A stretch of DNA of 64,000 nucleotides from Cinnamomum chago (taxonomy: Eukaryota; Streptophyta; Magnoliopsida; Laurales; Lauraceae): the NCBI GenBank assembly GCA_038049695.1, contig CP142451.1, positions 46,015,001 to 46,079,000 of the forward strand, given 5' to 3'. Below the pieces are notes generated by a model. That model saw nothing but the letters and a program-made list of their open reading frames with translations. It was not told where the DNA came from and did no database searches. A program made the position numbers and the translations under genes. Shown piece by piece: positions 1 to 12,467 of the stretch. The first letter of the stretch is position 1; each line of letters opens with the position of its first letter.

Positions 1-2376
1 ATCACCTTCACTGATGATTACTCTAGGTATGGATATGTGTACCTAATGCGACGCAAGTCTGAAACGTTTGATAAGTTCAAACAATTCAAGGCTGAGGCGG
101 AGCTACAACTAGGGAAACATATCAAAGCTCTTCGATCTGATCGAGGTGGCGAATACCTCCTGGGTGAGTTCAAGGAGTACCTCACACAACATGGGATTGT
201 GTCTCAGTTGTCTGCACCGGGTACACCCCAGCAAAATGGTGTAGCAGAGAGAAGAAACCGGACCCTTCTTGATATGGTAAGGTCCATGATGAGTCATGCA
301 ACCCTACCCATATCTTTTTGGGGATATGCCCTAGAAGCAGCAGCATACATTTTGAATCTGGTACCTTCTAAATCAGTACCTAGGACACCTCAAGAAATGT
401 GGACAGGACGAAAACCCAGTTTAAAACATATCCACATTTGGGGTTGTCCAGCTTATGTACTGAATGATAAAGCTACCAAGCTAGAACCCAGATCGGAAAT
501 GTGCTACTTCATTGGGTTTCCTAAGGGAACGAGAGGAGGCATCTTTTATCATCCAAAGGAGCAAAAGGTGCTTATCAGCACTCATGCTAGATACTTGGAG
601 GATGATTGCATGATGCACCAAGAGCTTGGTTGTAAAGAAACACTTGAGGAGATTCTTTCAGAAACTCCTGCAACATCTGTGCCAGATCCTGAGATTGAAG
701 AAAATCAAGACATTCCTTTTAACACTCCGGAGCCTCGTCGTAGTGGGAGAATTTCTAGACCACCAGATAGATACCTAGGAGTGTCTTTTATGACAGACTC
801 CGAGGATCTGGTTGAGGATCCTACTAGTTACGATGAAGCAGTAACAGATATAGATGCTGACATGTGGCAGCAAGCGATGAAATCTGAATTGGATTCTCTG
901 TATTCCAATCAAGTCTGGGAACTTGTGGATGCACCTGAAGGGATCAAACCCATAGGGTGCAAGTGGATCAACAAAAGAAAGAGAGGAGTGGATGGGAAGG
1001 TTGAAACCTTCAAAGCAAGACTGGTGGCGAAAGGATATACTCAGAAAGAGGGTATCGATTATGAGGAAACTTTTTCGCCAGTAGCCATGCTCAAGTCCAT
1101 AAGGATTCTCGTAGCCATCGCATGTCATTATGACTACGAGATATGGCAAATGGATGTCAAGACAGCTTTTCTAAATGGAAGTCTTGACGAATGCATCTAT
1201 ATGATGCAACCAGAGGGATTCATTGCTGGTGGCCAAGAGAACATGGTCTGTAAACTTAAGAAGTCCATTTATGGACTTAAGCAAGCATCTAGGGCATGGA
1301 ACATCAAGTTTAATCAGGCAGTCAAATCTTTTGGCTTTGATCAAAACATTGATGAACCATGTGTGTATAAGAAAGGGAGTGGAAACGCAGTTGCATTTTT
1401 AGTCCTGTATGTGGATGACATATTACTCATTGGAAATGATGTTGGCATGATGTCGTCTACAAAGGTTTGGTTATCATCTCAATTTCAGATGAAGGATTTG
1501 GGTGAGGCGAGCTATGTCTTAGGGATCAAGCTTTTGTGAGATCGCAAGAACAAGATGTTAGCCTTATCCCAATCTTCGTATATTGAGAAGATATTGGTCA
1601 AGTATAACATGCATGACTCCAAGAAGGGCTTGCTACCTTCTAGACATGGAGTACCACTATCTCGGAATCAATGTCCAAAGACACCTGAGGAGATAGAAAG
1701 CATGAGGAGAGTACCATATGCATCAGCTGTTGGAAGCCTCATGTATGCAATGTTGTGTACTAGACCAGATATTTGCTTTGCCGTTGGCATGGTTAGCAGA
1801 TATCAATCAAACCCTGGACCTATGCACTGGACAGCTGTTAAGCATATATTCAAGTATCTTCGGAGAACGAAAGATTATATGCTAACATACCGAGCAGATG
1901 ATCTAACGCCACTGGCGTATACAGACTCTGATTTCTAGTCAGATGTAGATGGCAGAAAGTCTACCTCGGGATACGTCTTTACTCTATCAGGAGGGGCTAT
2001 ATCATGGAGAAGTGTCAAGCAAGATTGTACTGCTGATTCTACCATGGAAGCAGAGTATGTGGCGGCATCGGAAGCTGCGAAGGAAGCAGTATGGCTCAGA
2101 AAATTCCTATTGGAATTGGGAGTAGTTCCTGCAGTGCAAAAACCGATTGTCATGTACTGCGACAATACAGGTGCAGTAGCTAACTGCAAAGAGCCCAGGA
2201 ATCACAAGAAAGGCAAGCATATTCAGAGAAAGTACCACTTAATCCGGGAATTCGTCCAGGATGGAGAAATAGTGGTAGAGCAGATTGCCTCGGCAAATAA
2301 CTTAGCTGACCCATTACTAAGACTCTTACTGAGAAAGTCTTTACTTCACATGTTCAGTCTATGGGAGTTAGGTTAA
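1..2376 (+). pseudogene. copia pol remnant: integrase core, reverse transcriptase, RNase H
   Basis: The translated region shows, in order: the integrase core with its DDYSRYGY and SDRGGEY motifs and the [13 protein letters not shown] stretch; a copia reverse transcriptase with [20 protein letters not shown], the QMDVKTAFLNG block and the catalytic LYVDDILL motif; then RNase H with the TDSDF and YCDNTGA blocks. This is the last two thirds of a Ty1/copia polyprotein that in life would copy element RNA into DNA in cytoplasmic particles and insert it in the nucleus. It is broken and is treated as a fossil. The polypurine tract and the 3' LTR follow directly. Confidence 0.9.
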
Positions 2377-2407
2377 GTCGTAGTGATCTTTAGTGCAAGT
2401 GGCAGAT

Positions 2408-4412
2408 TGTTGGGATTGGTGTATGCCCTAAAGCCCACTGACTGCACTCACATCTCTGTTACTGGATATTTATTGGTTATTTAATGGAATGACATCTTTC
2501 TCTTTATACTTGTGTATATGTATGGTTGTGTAAGGCCCATTGTTTTCTAGTAAATGACTCAGGTGTGTAGTGGCTACACACAGTAAGGTCTGAGTCATGG
2601 ACACTTGAAACAATAAACATGTTCATAACTGAGAGATGGAGTTGGGCACTTTATCTTGGTATAAGTTATAATGAGATACTCTCCTGTATTCAGGGTGACT
2701 TACCTAAGTCACGGAAGGCTTTTTCGGATTTATCTCATTAGTGCATGTGTCATGCATTGAACAGGACCACTTGTAGGTGTGATCTCTAAAATAGTACTAT
2801 CACAGAGAGAGATCAACTCACCTCTTGCTACTGAGTGACCAGTGCTCTTAATCTTGAGCATTTGTGGATGAACTGACGAAGTCAAGTTCTTGTGCTTTAA
2901 TTCACTATGGGTGAGATCCTGTTCATGGGTCAACAGCTCTGTGTTTTGGGTGCTTGGGCTTAATTAGTTGGGACGTGCAAATGCAATATGGAATCTATGC
3001 CATTGTGTAATGGAATGATCGTCCCCTTAGAATTATCCGATTAATCATCAGAATCTAAGATCTTAGTATATGGATGTTCCATATGGATATTGAACTTGTG
3101 GGTCGCTCCCTGGATCAAGAGAATGATATCCGGATGATGATTAAGTCAAGGGTATGAAGTTCTAAGGATGAGATGTAATCAAGAAGGTAGATAGTACATC
3201 GGTTAACCTACTTTATTATGGATGTTACATAGAGGGGCATTGTGGTCATTGTACTTGGTAGGTCAAAGACAATCGTCTATTTATGATGAGCCTTATTTGC
3301 AATTTAATATTTGTCCCTTGAGTGCAACCATAACTCTCTAGTGGAATGAGTTAGGGTTAAAATGATCTTAATGTTGCTATGGGGTTAGCATGGACATTTT
3401 GGTCATTTTGGGAGCCAAGGGCAAATATGTCTTTTGGTCCCTCTTCTAGCCATTTTCCTATATTGGCATGGTTTCCTAATTTAATTAGATGATATGTGGT
3501 GGAATTATTTTGTGGAAGAATAATTTTGAGTTTAAATTCTAATAGGCTCTTGATGGCATACATGAATTTAACTCTAGCTAAATTATTGACTAGTGGGCCA
3601 TGGTGTGTTTAGCTATCTTGTGGGCCAGCCATAAGTGGAGCCCCTTGTGTGAGGTTTCCAAGTTTGATTAGGTATCTTTACTTGGAAGGAAAGACTCCTC
3701 TTTGGGTAAGAATTCCATTGATGAAAGCTTACTAATTTTTTAGTGTCTTTAATTAGTAAGTGTTGCACAACTAAAGGGGATGGTTGCTATTCTTTTTAGG
3801 GATTGACATTCCTATTGGAAAGAGTATTCCTTAAAGGAATCTAATCTTTATAAATATATGGGAGTCCCCTTGGGCGTGCAACACATAAAAAACATAAGTG
3901 CTGGAATTAACCCTAGGGGCGTGAATCACCATAGACTCCCATTGGCCGCCCAAGACAAGGGAGAGGAACTCACGCCCAGCCCTTCTTCTTCTTCATTGAA
4001 GAGATCAGATCAGCCACTGGTCTTGTTGTTCCACAAAGAGTAATTCTGAAAAACCCTTCTTAGGATTCCATAGTTTGATCCCACCATCAAGACCAATTAG
4101 ATTGGGAAGTGGAATAGGAGAGAAGATCAAAGGAGAGAAATTTCTGCAACATATTCCTGCACCTGTATTGCTGATTGCAGGCTGGTTTCAGACCTTTGAA
4201 GGCTTTCTTTTCAGAGATTTGAGGCATTCATATCATCAAGGTAATATTCCTCAATCATCTCCTTACATTATACACATGTTGATTATGATTTCATTGAGTT
4301 TTTATGCATGATTCATGGCTGGAAAATCAGATTAGTTTCAAGTTTTAAAAACTAGATCAGCCATGGACGTCCTCTTGAATCTGATTTCAGATCTGTAATG
4401 CATTTTCTTTCA
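2408..4412 (+). repeat. 3' LTR of the left copia element
   Basis: The LTR begins with TGTTGGGATTGGTGTATGCC right after a purine-rich tract (about 2391-2407) that follows the RNase H end. It is AT-rich, lacks long reading frames and carries a TATA-like box near 3847. The right end is not clear: no CAACA-type terminus is seen before gypsy gag sequence starts at about 4413, so the true end may lie between about 4300 and 4412 or be missing. The partner LTR is outside the window, so the copy cannot be dated. Confidence 0.75.
3847..3856 (+). promoter_or_regulatory. TATA-like box in copia 3' LTR
   Basis: TTATAAATAT lies about 1440 bp into the LTR, within the sense-strand stretch where copia LTR promoters usually sit. 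It is followed by GC-richer sequence that could be the start of the transcribed leader. Seen by motif only; activity is unknown. Confidence 0.45.
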
Positions 4413-4846
4413 AAGACATCAAAGATCTTCTCCGTATTGACTAGCCAGTCATCTGCCACTAGCGGGTCCTCATTGCCCGAAAACTCCTTCGGTGCCCTCT
4501 TTCTAAACTTCTCAAATAGTGCATTAGGGTCAGGATCCCTATTCTGAATAACAATCTGTGGACCCACGGGTGGTGCTACATTCCTGTTCTGAAAAACTTC
4601 TAACGACTGCCTTTGGACTTGTGCCATTTCATCATCCTTCCTTGCCAACTGTTCTTGAAACCTTGCTTGGTTCTCATTAGCCTGCCTTTGTTGTGCTATC
4701 ATGGCTTGCATAAGTTCTTGAAACTGTGTGGCTGTAGGTGTCTCAGATGCATCTGACTCATTATGATTACTGCCTGAAGCATGATGATTTGGAGCTTTTC
4801 TTGGAGGCATATTGCTGTAAAACCAAGAGTTAGAACACAAAATCAT
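4413..4846 (-). pseudogene. gypsy gag N-terminal part
   Basis: On the minus strand the reading frame opens with MPPRKAPN, runs through a glutamine-rich predicted helix (the MQAMIAQQRQANENQARFQ region) and enters the conserved gag segment with FRKRAPKEFSGNEDP. It matches the gag start of the gypsy element at 38769-49601 almost residue for residue. Gag would form the particle shell. Only the first part is present, so this is a fossil fragment. It lies just downstream, in its own sense, of the primer site and LTR. Confidence 0.85.
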
Positions 4847-4952
4847 AGTACAAGGGGTTCTAAGATCCTATACGAACGAATCTATCGAACTCACGAATCC
4901 TCTCCACGTTCCTAAGATCTTTCTAGTTTCTTTTAAGTGCCTGAAACTTGTC

Positions 4953-4966
4953 TCGCTCGGATACCA
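4953..4966 (-). other. primer binding site (initiator Met tRNA type)
   Basis: Read on the minus strand, TGGTATCCGAGCGA begins a few bases after the LTR end. It closely resembles the complement of the 3' end of plant initiator methionine tRNA (TGGTATCAGAGC), the usual primer for these elements. It fixes the orientation of the left half of the composite. Confidence 0.85.
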
Positions 4967-6322
4967 GTCCTGTCGCGACCCCGGAACGGATCCCGGGCCC
5001 GCGACGCAGTAGATGATACTTTCCCACAGGTTCCCGCGGTGAGGATTCCCAAGGACAAGCGGAATCTGGCTCACACGTACAAGTATGCGGAAGCGTGTGG
5101 CAAAACACATCAAGATGAGCACCAACAAAACATTTAGGTGCCATAACAAATGATCACACGACATAGTATCAAAGGAAGAGACTAACATGACATTCCAATT
5201 AATATTCAAGTTATAAGACTAATCAACAATAAGTTAAGTTACAATTCCATAAGAGGCCAACAGAGGCCAATACAATTCTCAAAATATAGCAAAAGAAACC
5301 CCAAGACAAAAGGTGACGAAACTCGAGAACCCGCCCGACGTCTAGATGACATCGTCGAGCTGCCACTCTCTCACAGGGGTTGGCTCACAAGCCTCCTCCT
5401 GACGCTCCTCCTCAAAGGTAACGTCTCCTGCACCTGAGCACCAACAAACAAGGGTCAAACACGACGGTTTGGCAGGAAATCAATTTAGGCATGAACATGA
5501 ACAATAACTTTTAGAGAAAACATATAAGCAAATCCTTGATATGAAATACTATCAAAACTGAGGTACATTTTCAAGAATGCGAACAAAGTTGAGATACCGA
5601 AACAAACTAGCATGAATACATAATATATCATGAATAGTTACAATCCACGAAGAGCCCATCATTTCTCTATCATTTATATAATGAAAAGAGCAAGCACGCA
5701 CGACAAGCACGATATACATAATATAAGCACGACACGATTTCCCACAAAGACGGGAATTCCGGCCGCGGAACCGGACACGCACGATGTGTAATAAATACAC
5801 GACCAGTCTGTAGACAGTCCACATGTTTAAAGACCCCCAGACAGTGGATCAGACTGAAAGGGCAGTCTAAGCTCAGTGGTGTTTACTTAATTCACGAATG
5901 CACAAAACACGCGAAACACGGTCTAAACACGTTGAGATAAAAAGGGGGAAATCACTTATCAAAACACGATGAACACGACTAGCAATGGCATAATTAATAT
6001 GCATAACACGCTTAGGAAGTGATCCCCTTTTTCTTGAAACACATCTTCAAAACTAGCTTGTATTTAACTTCAAAACGAGTACACGAGGATCTTCATTATA
6101 TCGAAACCAAAGCACGAATACAAAGCCTATCAAGTTCATGCAAGGACCCTTGGTTGATCGTTATGCAGCGGAAGCCCAGATGTTGGAATTAAAACAGAAT
6201 TGGTGCCCCCGAAGTTCAAGGACATCTCAAGTCTCGAGTGCATAATATCAGACTAAAGGCTCCTAAACATGTTCTAGTTTTCATTCTTGCAAAAACTCTT
6301 CAAAACAAGCAAATGGGTCAAT

Positions 6323-6626
6323 TTCGGTCAGCTCGCGGTCAGTTGTCGGCTAGCTGAAATGGGAACTGGCGGCTAGCTGCAAGCTGACCGACGGGGTGAC
6401 CGTTGGAAACCCAGGTCTGAAACAGCTCTCTGGAAAAGGAACCGAAATGCCGGCAGTTGGCTCACGGTTAGCCGCAAGGGAAGCTGGCGGTTAACCGCGA
6501 GCTGACCGCAGGGCTGACCGCCGAACCCTGATGCAAAAGCCAGCTACTGGAAAAGCAACCGCCGAGTTCGGTTAGCCTGCGGTTAGCCGAAGTGGAGACT
6601 GGCGACTAGCCGCGAGCTGACCGCCA
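6323..6626 (-). repeat. palindrome cluster, CGGTTAGCCG / GGTCAGC type
   Basis: About 300 bp are packed with short self-complementary words built on CGGCTAGCCG, CGGTTAGCCG and GCTGACCG. They form about three imperfect units of roughly 100 bp, separated by a recurring spacer with CTGGAAAAG and AACCG. The stretch is far more GC-rich than the surrounding LTR and could fold into hairpins on either strand. Confidence 0.85.
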
Positions 6627-7401
6627 ATGCACGGGACGTGCGGTTCAGTGCAGGTTTTTCACATCTTCTTCTACCCTTTTTCTTATTCTCATTCCACCTG
6701 CATTCCCTTGAGCCTACCTGCTCTCCAAGGATAAAACACACATATTTTTTCCAATCTTAAACATTCGATCCGAAGAAACATAATCATGAAGCTTGTAAAC
6801 ATATTTGTATGCAAAATTTCCAAAACAACAATGTAGCTTAAAATACACATGCACAATGGTCCTATAGAGATTACTTGCCTTGCCCAAATGCTAAACAATC
6901 CTTCTCAAGCACTTCTCTCAAGCTAAGCCAACACTACAAGAAAACCCAAGAGAAAACCACACAACTTACTCAAAAATGGAACCAAGGAACCCATTTGAAC
7001 AAAATGGTTTGAAAACATGAAAAACATGATCTTGAGGAACCAAAATAACTCCATGAAGGATATGAGTGGAAGCACTTACCTAGAGAAGGTCAACCAAGAG
7101 AGGAGGAAGAAAATGTAGAGCTTGTTCCACAAGAAACTCCAATAAGCTTATACCAATAGAGAGCTTGCAAGGAGATGAAGAAGATGATAAGCTTGGAATT
7201 CTATTTGGAGCTCTCTAGCCAAAGCATGCAAGATGGAGAAGATTGAAGAGAAGAAGAGCTTTCCTTGCCCTAGGTCAAGAAAGTTGCAGGAATTGGTAAA
7301 GTGAATGAAAAGAGAGGGAGATGGGGCTTAAGTGAGGAAAATGGGCCCCAACTAGTTGAACTTGAAACTACAAAAACATGGTCTTGGGGACCTCGGATGA
7401 C

Positions 7402-7432
7402 TTCGACGAAGAAGGATAAAATGATCGTCGAA
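7402..7432 (-). promoter_or_regulatory. 31-bp inverted repeat in LTR U3
   Basis: TTCGACGA and its exact complement TCGTCGAA are separated by 15 bases. The repeat lies 401 bp from the LTR 5' terminus at 7833. The same structure recurs at 401-409 bp in other Tekay-type LTRs here (16760, 24949, 39170, 46995, and imperfectly at 11376). A regulatory role is inferred from the fixed position only. Confidence 0.7.
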
Positions 7433-7833
7433 AAATCTAGTTTCCAAAAAGTATATTTTTGACATGGTTTTGATATCTCAAAAATTGTGTCCAGATTTGT
7501 ACATAAAAGACAATTTTACCCTCTTTGGGCCAAAACATGGGCTTTTGGGCTTCAAACATGAATATGCTTAACACTAAAGTTGCAACACGTCGGAACCTCA
7601 TTCAAATGAAATCAAAATCACAGTCACACTGAAATCGATACGATCTTCCCAAGCTCACACGTGCACTCAGGCCTTCCTGAGTGTGTCTGACTGATACTAA
7701 ACGTCCTCAACATTCCCAAAGCTATGTCCAAGACTAAAACTAATTACTTCTAACCAAACAACAACTAAACCCACTTAGGACTAAACACATACTAATCGCA
7801 CACTAATCATAAAGGTCTGGGTCGGGGTCTAAC

Positions 7834-10800
7834 TTCATGCCACCATGGAATGTTTTAGTAAGACCATAACATTCAGATTCCAAGGACCACAGGCAGAATT
7901 GATATTTCAAGGGAACAGGAGAAAAACACAGGCAGGATTTATTTCAGTGTTGAAGGCAAGCAGATTAGTTCAGAGTGGGTGTCAGGCATTTATTGCGTTT
8001 ATCACGGAGGATAAACAGTTCCAAGGGGTGGAGGATATCCCCATAGTGTGTGAATTTCCGAATGTTTTTCCATAAGAAATCCCGGGTTTACCACCAATTA
8101 GGGAAGTTGAGTTTACAATTGAGCTCCTTCCAGGGACGGCTCCGATCTCGATTGCACCATACAGAATGGCTCCAGCAAAAATGGGTGAGCTAAAACTCCA
8201 ATTGCAGGATTTGTTGAGCAAAGGTTTTATTAGGCCAAGTGTTTCACCTTGGGGAGCATCGGTGTTGTTTGTGAAAAAGAAGGATGGAAGTTTGAGAATG
8301 TGCATCGACTACAGGAAGTTGAACCATGTGACCGTGAAAACAAGTATCCATTGCCAAGGATAGATGAATTATTTGATCAATTGCAAGGAGCAGCCTATTT
8401 TTCCAAGATAGACTTGAGGTCAAGGTACCATCAGTTGAGAGTTAGAGACTCAGATGTTCAGAGAACAGCCTTCAGAACAAGATATGGGCACTATGAGTTC
8501 TTAGTGATGCCCTTTGGGTTGACAGATGCACCCGCAGTCTTTATGGCTCTTATGAACAAAGTCTTTGCACCCTATTTGGATCACTCCACGGTAGTATTCA
8601 TTGATGATGTCCTTGTGTATTCCAAGAGTAAGAAGGAGCATGGAGAACATTTGAGGACAGCGTTACAGCTTTTGAGGGACAACCAGCTTTATGCAAAACT
8701 CAGTAAGTGCGAATTCTGGTTAGAGCAAGTTGATTTTCTAGGCCACATCATCTCCAGAGAAGGTTTAGCAGTTGATCCAGCTAAGATAGAGGCAGTTGTT
8801 AATTGGGTGAGGCCCAGCAGTGTGACTGAAATCAGAAGCTTTTTGGGGTTAGCAGGCTATTACAGAAGATTTGTCCAAGGTTTTTCGTCCATTGCAGCAC
8901 CGTTGACAAAATTGACTAGGAAGAATGTCCCATTTGTGTGGACCGATCAGTGTGAAACAAGTTTTCAAGAGTTGAAAGGAAGGTTAACCACCGCCCCAAT
9001 CCTTACATTACCCTCGGGCAACGGCGGATTTATTGTTTATACAGATGCTTCGAATGTGGGACTGGGTTGTGTATTGATGCAAGATGGCAAGGTGATTGCT
9101 TATGGCTCGAGACAGTTGAAGGACCATGAGAAGAACTATGCAACTCATGATTCGGAATTGGCAGCAGTTGTTTTTGCTTTGAAGATGTGAAGACACTATC
9201 TCTACGGAGAGAAGTTTGAGGTCCATTTAGATCACCGAAGTTTACAATATTTGTTTTCGCAGAAGGACTTAAATATGAGGCAGAGGCGGTGGATGGAGTA
9301 TATCAAAGATTATGACTTTCCAATCAAGTATCATCCAGACAAAGTGAATGTTGTAGCTGATGCATTGAGCAGAAAATCAGTGGTTATGGCCAGTTTGAGA
9401 GGAATGAGTGTCTTACAGCAGTTTGAAGAGTTGGGTGTGGAAGTACAAACCCTGAAATTGGGTGCAATGTTAGCAAATATGATAGTATCAGAACCTACCT
9501 TCATCCAGAAGATCAAGGAAAGTCAGTTGCAAGACCCAGATTTGGCAAAGATAGTGGAACATATCACAGAACGTCCAGATTTCAAGGTGGTGAATGGGAT
9601 ATTGTATTTTCGTGACCGGCTGTGTGTGCCAAATGTGGATGACTTGAAGAGTGAAATAATGAATGAAGCTCATAGCACGAGATATTCTATGCATCCGGGT
9701 AGCACGAAGATGTACCACAATTTGAAGAATAGATTTTGGTGGAACAACATGAAGAGAAAGATAGCAGCTTTTGTGTCTCGTTGTCTAACTTGTCAGTTGA
9801 TTAAGGCAGAGCATCAGAAGCCCCTAGGTTTGTTACAACCGTTGGAGATTCCGGAGTGGAAATGGGAGCACATCACCATGGATTTCATTTTCGATTTGCC
9901 GAATACCAAGAAGGGAAATAATGCAATTTGGATTATTGTAGATCGTCTGACAAAGTCTGCTCATTTCATTCCGATGAAGACAGGGAACATGATGCATATG
10001 GCACCACTTGCGAAGTTGTTTGCTGACGAGATTGTTAGTAAACATGGTCAACCCTTCTCCATTACTTCAGACAGAGACAGTAGGTTTGTCTCAAAGTTTT
10101 GGAAAACTCTTCATGAGTCGATCGGTACCAAACTCCAGTTCAGCACGGCATATCATCCTCAGACAGATGGTCAGTCAGAAAGGACAATACAGACTCTCGA
10201 AGACATGTTGCGTGCTTGTGTATTGGATTTCAAGGTTCAGTGGGACGAGTGCTTACCGCTTTGTGAATTTGCTTATAACAATAGTTACCACTCTAGCATC
10301 GGTATGGCACCTTTCGAGGCACTTTATGGTAGGAGATGTAGAACTCCGGTTTGCTGGGAAGAAGTCTATGAGCGTAGTTTTCATGGACCGACAATAGTTG
10401 GAGAGACAAGTGACAAGGTCAAGCTGATTCATGAACTTTTGAAGATCGCCCGAAGTAGGTAGAAGAGTTATGTAGATACTCGCCGAAGAGAATTACAGTT
10501 TCAGGTGGGTGACAAGGTGTTCTTGAAGATCTCACCAGTTAGAGGGACTTTGAGATTCGGACAGAAGGGCAAATTGTCTAGAAGGTTTATTGGTCCGTAT
10601 GAGATTTTGAACAAGATTGGAGATGTCGCTTATAGACTTGCGTTACCGCTGGAACTCTCCGGAGTGCACAATGTATTTCATGTTTCTATGCTCAAGAAAT
10701 ATGTTTCTAGTCCTTCACACATTCTACAACACGAACCTTTGGAGATTCGAGAAGATGACTCGTACGTGGGAAGGCCGATCAAGATCATCGATACCAAAGA

Positions 10801-10950
10801 GCAAGAATTGAGAAATCGGACTATTCATTGGGTTAGGGCACTTTGGGAAAATCACGAGCCAGAGGAATCCACATGGGAATTGAGAGATCAAGTGTAGAGG
10901 AAGTATCCACAGCTTTTACCAGAGGTAATTGTTTGTTTTATTTGGTGGAC
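7834..10950 (+). pseudogene. gypsy pol remnant: protease tail, RT, RNase H, integrase, chromodomain-like end
   Basis: In order the region shows: the end of the protease-RT linker; reverse transcriptase with the VSPWGA block, [12 protein letters not shown] and the catalytic FIDDVLVYS; RNase H with TDASNVGLG and [14 protein letters not shown]; an integrase with the HHCC zinc segment (HPGSTKMY to CLTCQ), the MDFIFDLP and TSDRDSRF blocks and QTDGQSERT; and a C-terminal segment with DTKEQELR and ESTWELRDQ that resembles the Del/Tekay chromodomain tail. It matches 43465-46556 closely. It is broken in several places and is a fossil. Confidence 0.9.
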
Positions 10951-10958
10951 CAAATATC

Positions 10959-10973
10959 CTAAGGGGTGGAGGA
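10959..10973 (+). other. polypurine tract before the LTR
   Basis: CTAAGGGGTGGAGGA lies immediately before the LTR start TGTTAGACC. The same tract precedes the 3' LTRs at 46594 and, on the minus strand, at 17199. It is the expected primer for plus-strand DNA synthesis. Confidence 0.88.
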
Positions 10974-11375
10974 TGTTAGACCCCGACCCAGACCAATTCG
11001 ATTAGTGTGCGATTAGCGTGTGTTTAGTCCTAAGTGGGTTTAGTTGTCGTTGGGTTAGAAATGATTAGTTTTAGTCTTGGACATAGCTTTGGGAATTTTG
11101 AGAACGTTTAGTATTAGTCAGACACACTCAGGGAGGCCTGAGTGCACGCGTAAGCTTGGAAGGATCGCATCGGGTTCCGTGTAATTGTGGTTTTGATTTC
11201 ATTTGAATGAGTTTACTATGTGTTACGACTTTCGTTTTCAGCCCATTGATGTTTGAAGCCCAAAAACCCAAGTTCTGACCCAAGAAGGGTAAAATTGTCT
11301 TTTATGCACAAATCTGGACACAATTTTCGAGATCTCAAAACCATGTCAAAAGTATACTTTTTGGAAACTAGATAT

Positions 11376-11406
11376 TTCGAGGATCGTTTTATCCTTCTTC
11401 GTCGAA
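11376..11406 (+). promoter_or_regulatory. imperfect copy of the 31-bp U3 inverted repeat
   Basis: TTCGAGGA and TCGTCGAA are separated by 15 bases, 402 bp from the LTR start. The left arm differs at one base from the perfect copies in sister LTRs. Confidence 0.6.
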
Positions 11407-12184
11407 GTCATCCGAGACCTACAAGATCATGTTTTTTGTCATTTCAAGGTTCAAGTCATTGGGCCCCATTTGTTAGGGTTTAAGTCAATCTTCTTCCTCC
11501 TTTACTCTTTTCATTCTAAAGCCAAACCCTAGAGCAGCCAAAGGAGAGAAAACCCTCTTTTCTTCCACTTCATTCCTCTTGCATGCCAAGCTAGAGTTCT
11601 CCAAATAAAATTCTAAGGTTGTCATCTTCTTCCTCTCATCCTAAGCTTTCCATTGATGCAAATTTCTTGAAGTTCCAAGTTGGGCAAGAGCTCCATTTCC
11701 TTCCTTCTCTCTTGTTTGACCATTTCTAGGTAAGAGCTTCAACCCATGTTTTTCATGAAGTCTTTTTAGTTCTTAAAGATCTTGTTTTCCATGTTTACAA
11801 ACCCTTTTGTGGAAATGGGTTCTTTGTCTTCATTTTTGTTGAGTTTGAGTGGATTTTTCCTTGGGATTCTTGTAGTGTTGGAATAGCTTGAGTGAAGTGC
11901 TTGAGGAGGATTGTTTAGCATTTGGACAAGGCAAGTAATCTCTATAGGATCATTGTTGCATGTGCATTTTAGGTTTCATTGTTATTCTAGAAATTTTGCA
12001 TATGAAAATGTTTATAAGCTTCATGATCATGTTTTCCTTGGTTTGATGTTTGGAATTGTGGGAAATGTGTATTTTATCCCTTGGAGAGCATGGAGGCTCA
12101 GGGAATGCAGGTGGAATGAAAAACAAGTAGAGGGGAAGAAGGAAATGTGGAAAAATCTGCACTGAACTGCATTTCCCGTGCAGT

Positions 12185-12467
12185 TTCGGTCAGCTGGCGG
12201 CTAGCCGCAATCCCCATTTCGGCTAACCGCGAGCCAACCGAAATCAGCGGTTCCTTTTCCAGTAGCTGACTTCTGCATTAGGGTCCTGTGGTCAGCTCAC
12301 GGCTAGCCGCCAGTTCCCTTACGGCTAACCGTAAGCCAACCGAAAGCTTTTCTGCTCCTTTTCCAGAGAGCCAAGTTTCCTGACCTGAGTTCCAACGGTC
12401 AGCCTACGGTCAGCTTGCGGCTAGCCGCGAGGTCCCATTTCAGCTAACCGCCAGCTGACCGAAATTG
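12185..12467 (+). repeat. palindrome cluster, CGGTTAGCCG / GGTCAGC type
   Basis: About 280 bp hold repeated GGTCAGC, CGGCTAGCCGC and GGCTAACCG words in roughly three imperfect units of about 100 bp, with CTTTTCCAG spacers. This is the same kind of cluster as at 6323-6626, in the opposite orientation. Confidence 0.85.

Larger units (their letters stand above)
1..4412 (+). mobile_element. Angela-like Ty1/copia retrotransposon, 3' part, cut by window start
   Basis: A copia element on the plus strand enters the window inside its integrase. It continues through reverse transcriptase and RNase H and ends in a 3' LTR. The copia order (integrase before RT) is visible. The LTR opening TGTTGG followed by ATGCCCTA resembles the start known for Angela/BARE-type LTRs, and the proteins are close to those of the second copia at 27409-49969. 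The coding part is broken in at least two or three places, so this is a fossil. Its 5' LTR, gag and protease lie outside the window. Its right end is set where sequence of the neighbouring gypsy composite begins, so the LTR terminus may have been lost; no target duplication can be checked. The family call is by similarity remembered, not by search. Confidence 0.85.
4971..7833 (-). repeat. Tekay-type LTR, minus orientation (left half of composite)
   Basis: On the minus strand the LTR opens with the GTTAGACCCCGACCCAGACC terminus (the very first T abuts foreign sequence and is not seen) and ends GGTCGCGACA at 4971. It is 2863 bp long. It holds the palindrome cluster at 6323-6626 and the 31-bp inverted repeat at 7402-7432. 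It matches the LTRs of the element at 38769-49601 well and the LTR at 10974-13809 less well. It has no intact partner LTR next to it. Confidence 0.88.
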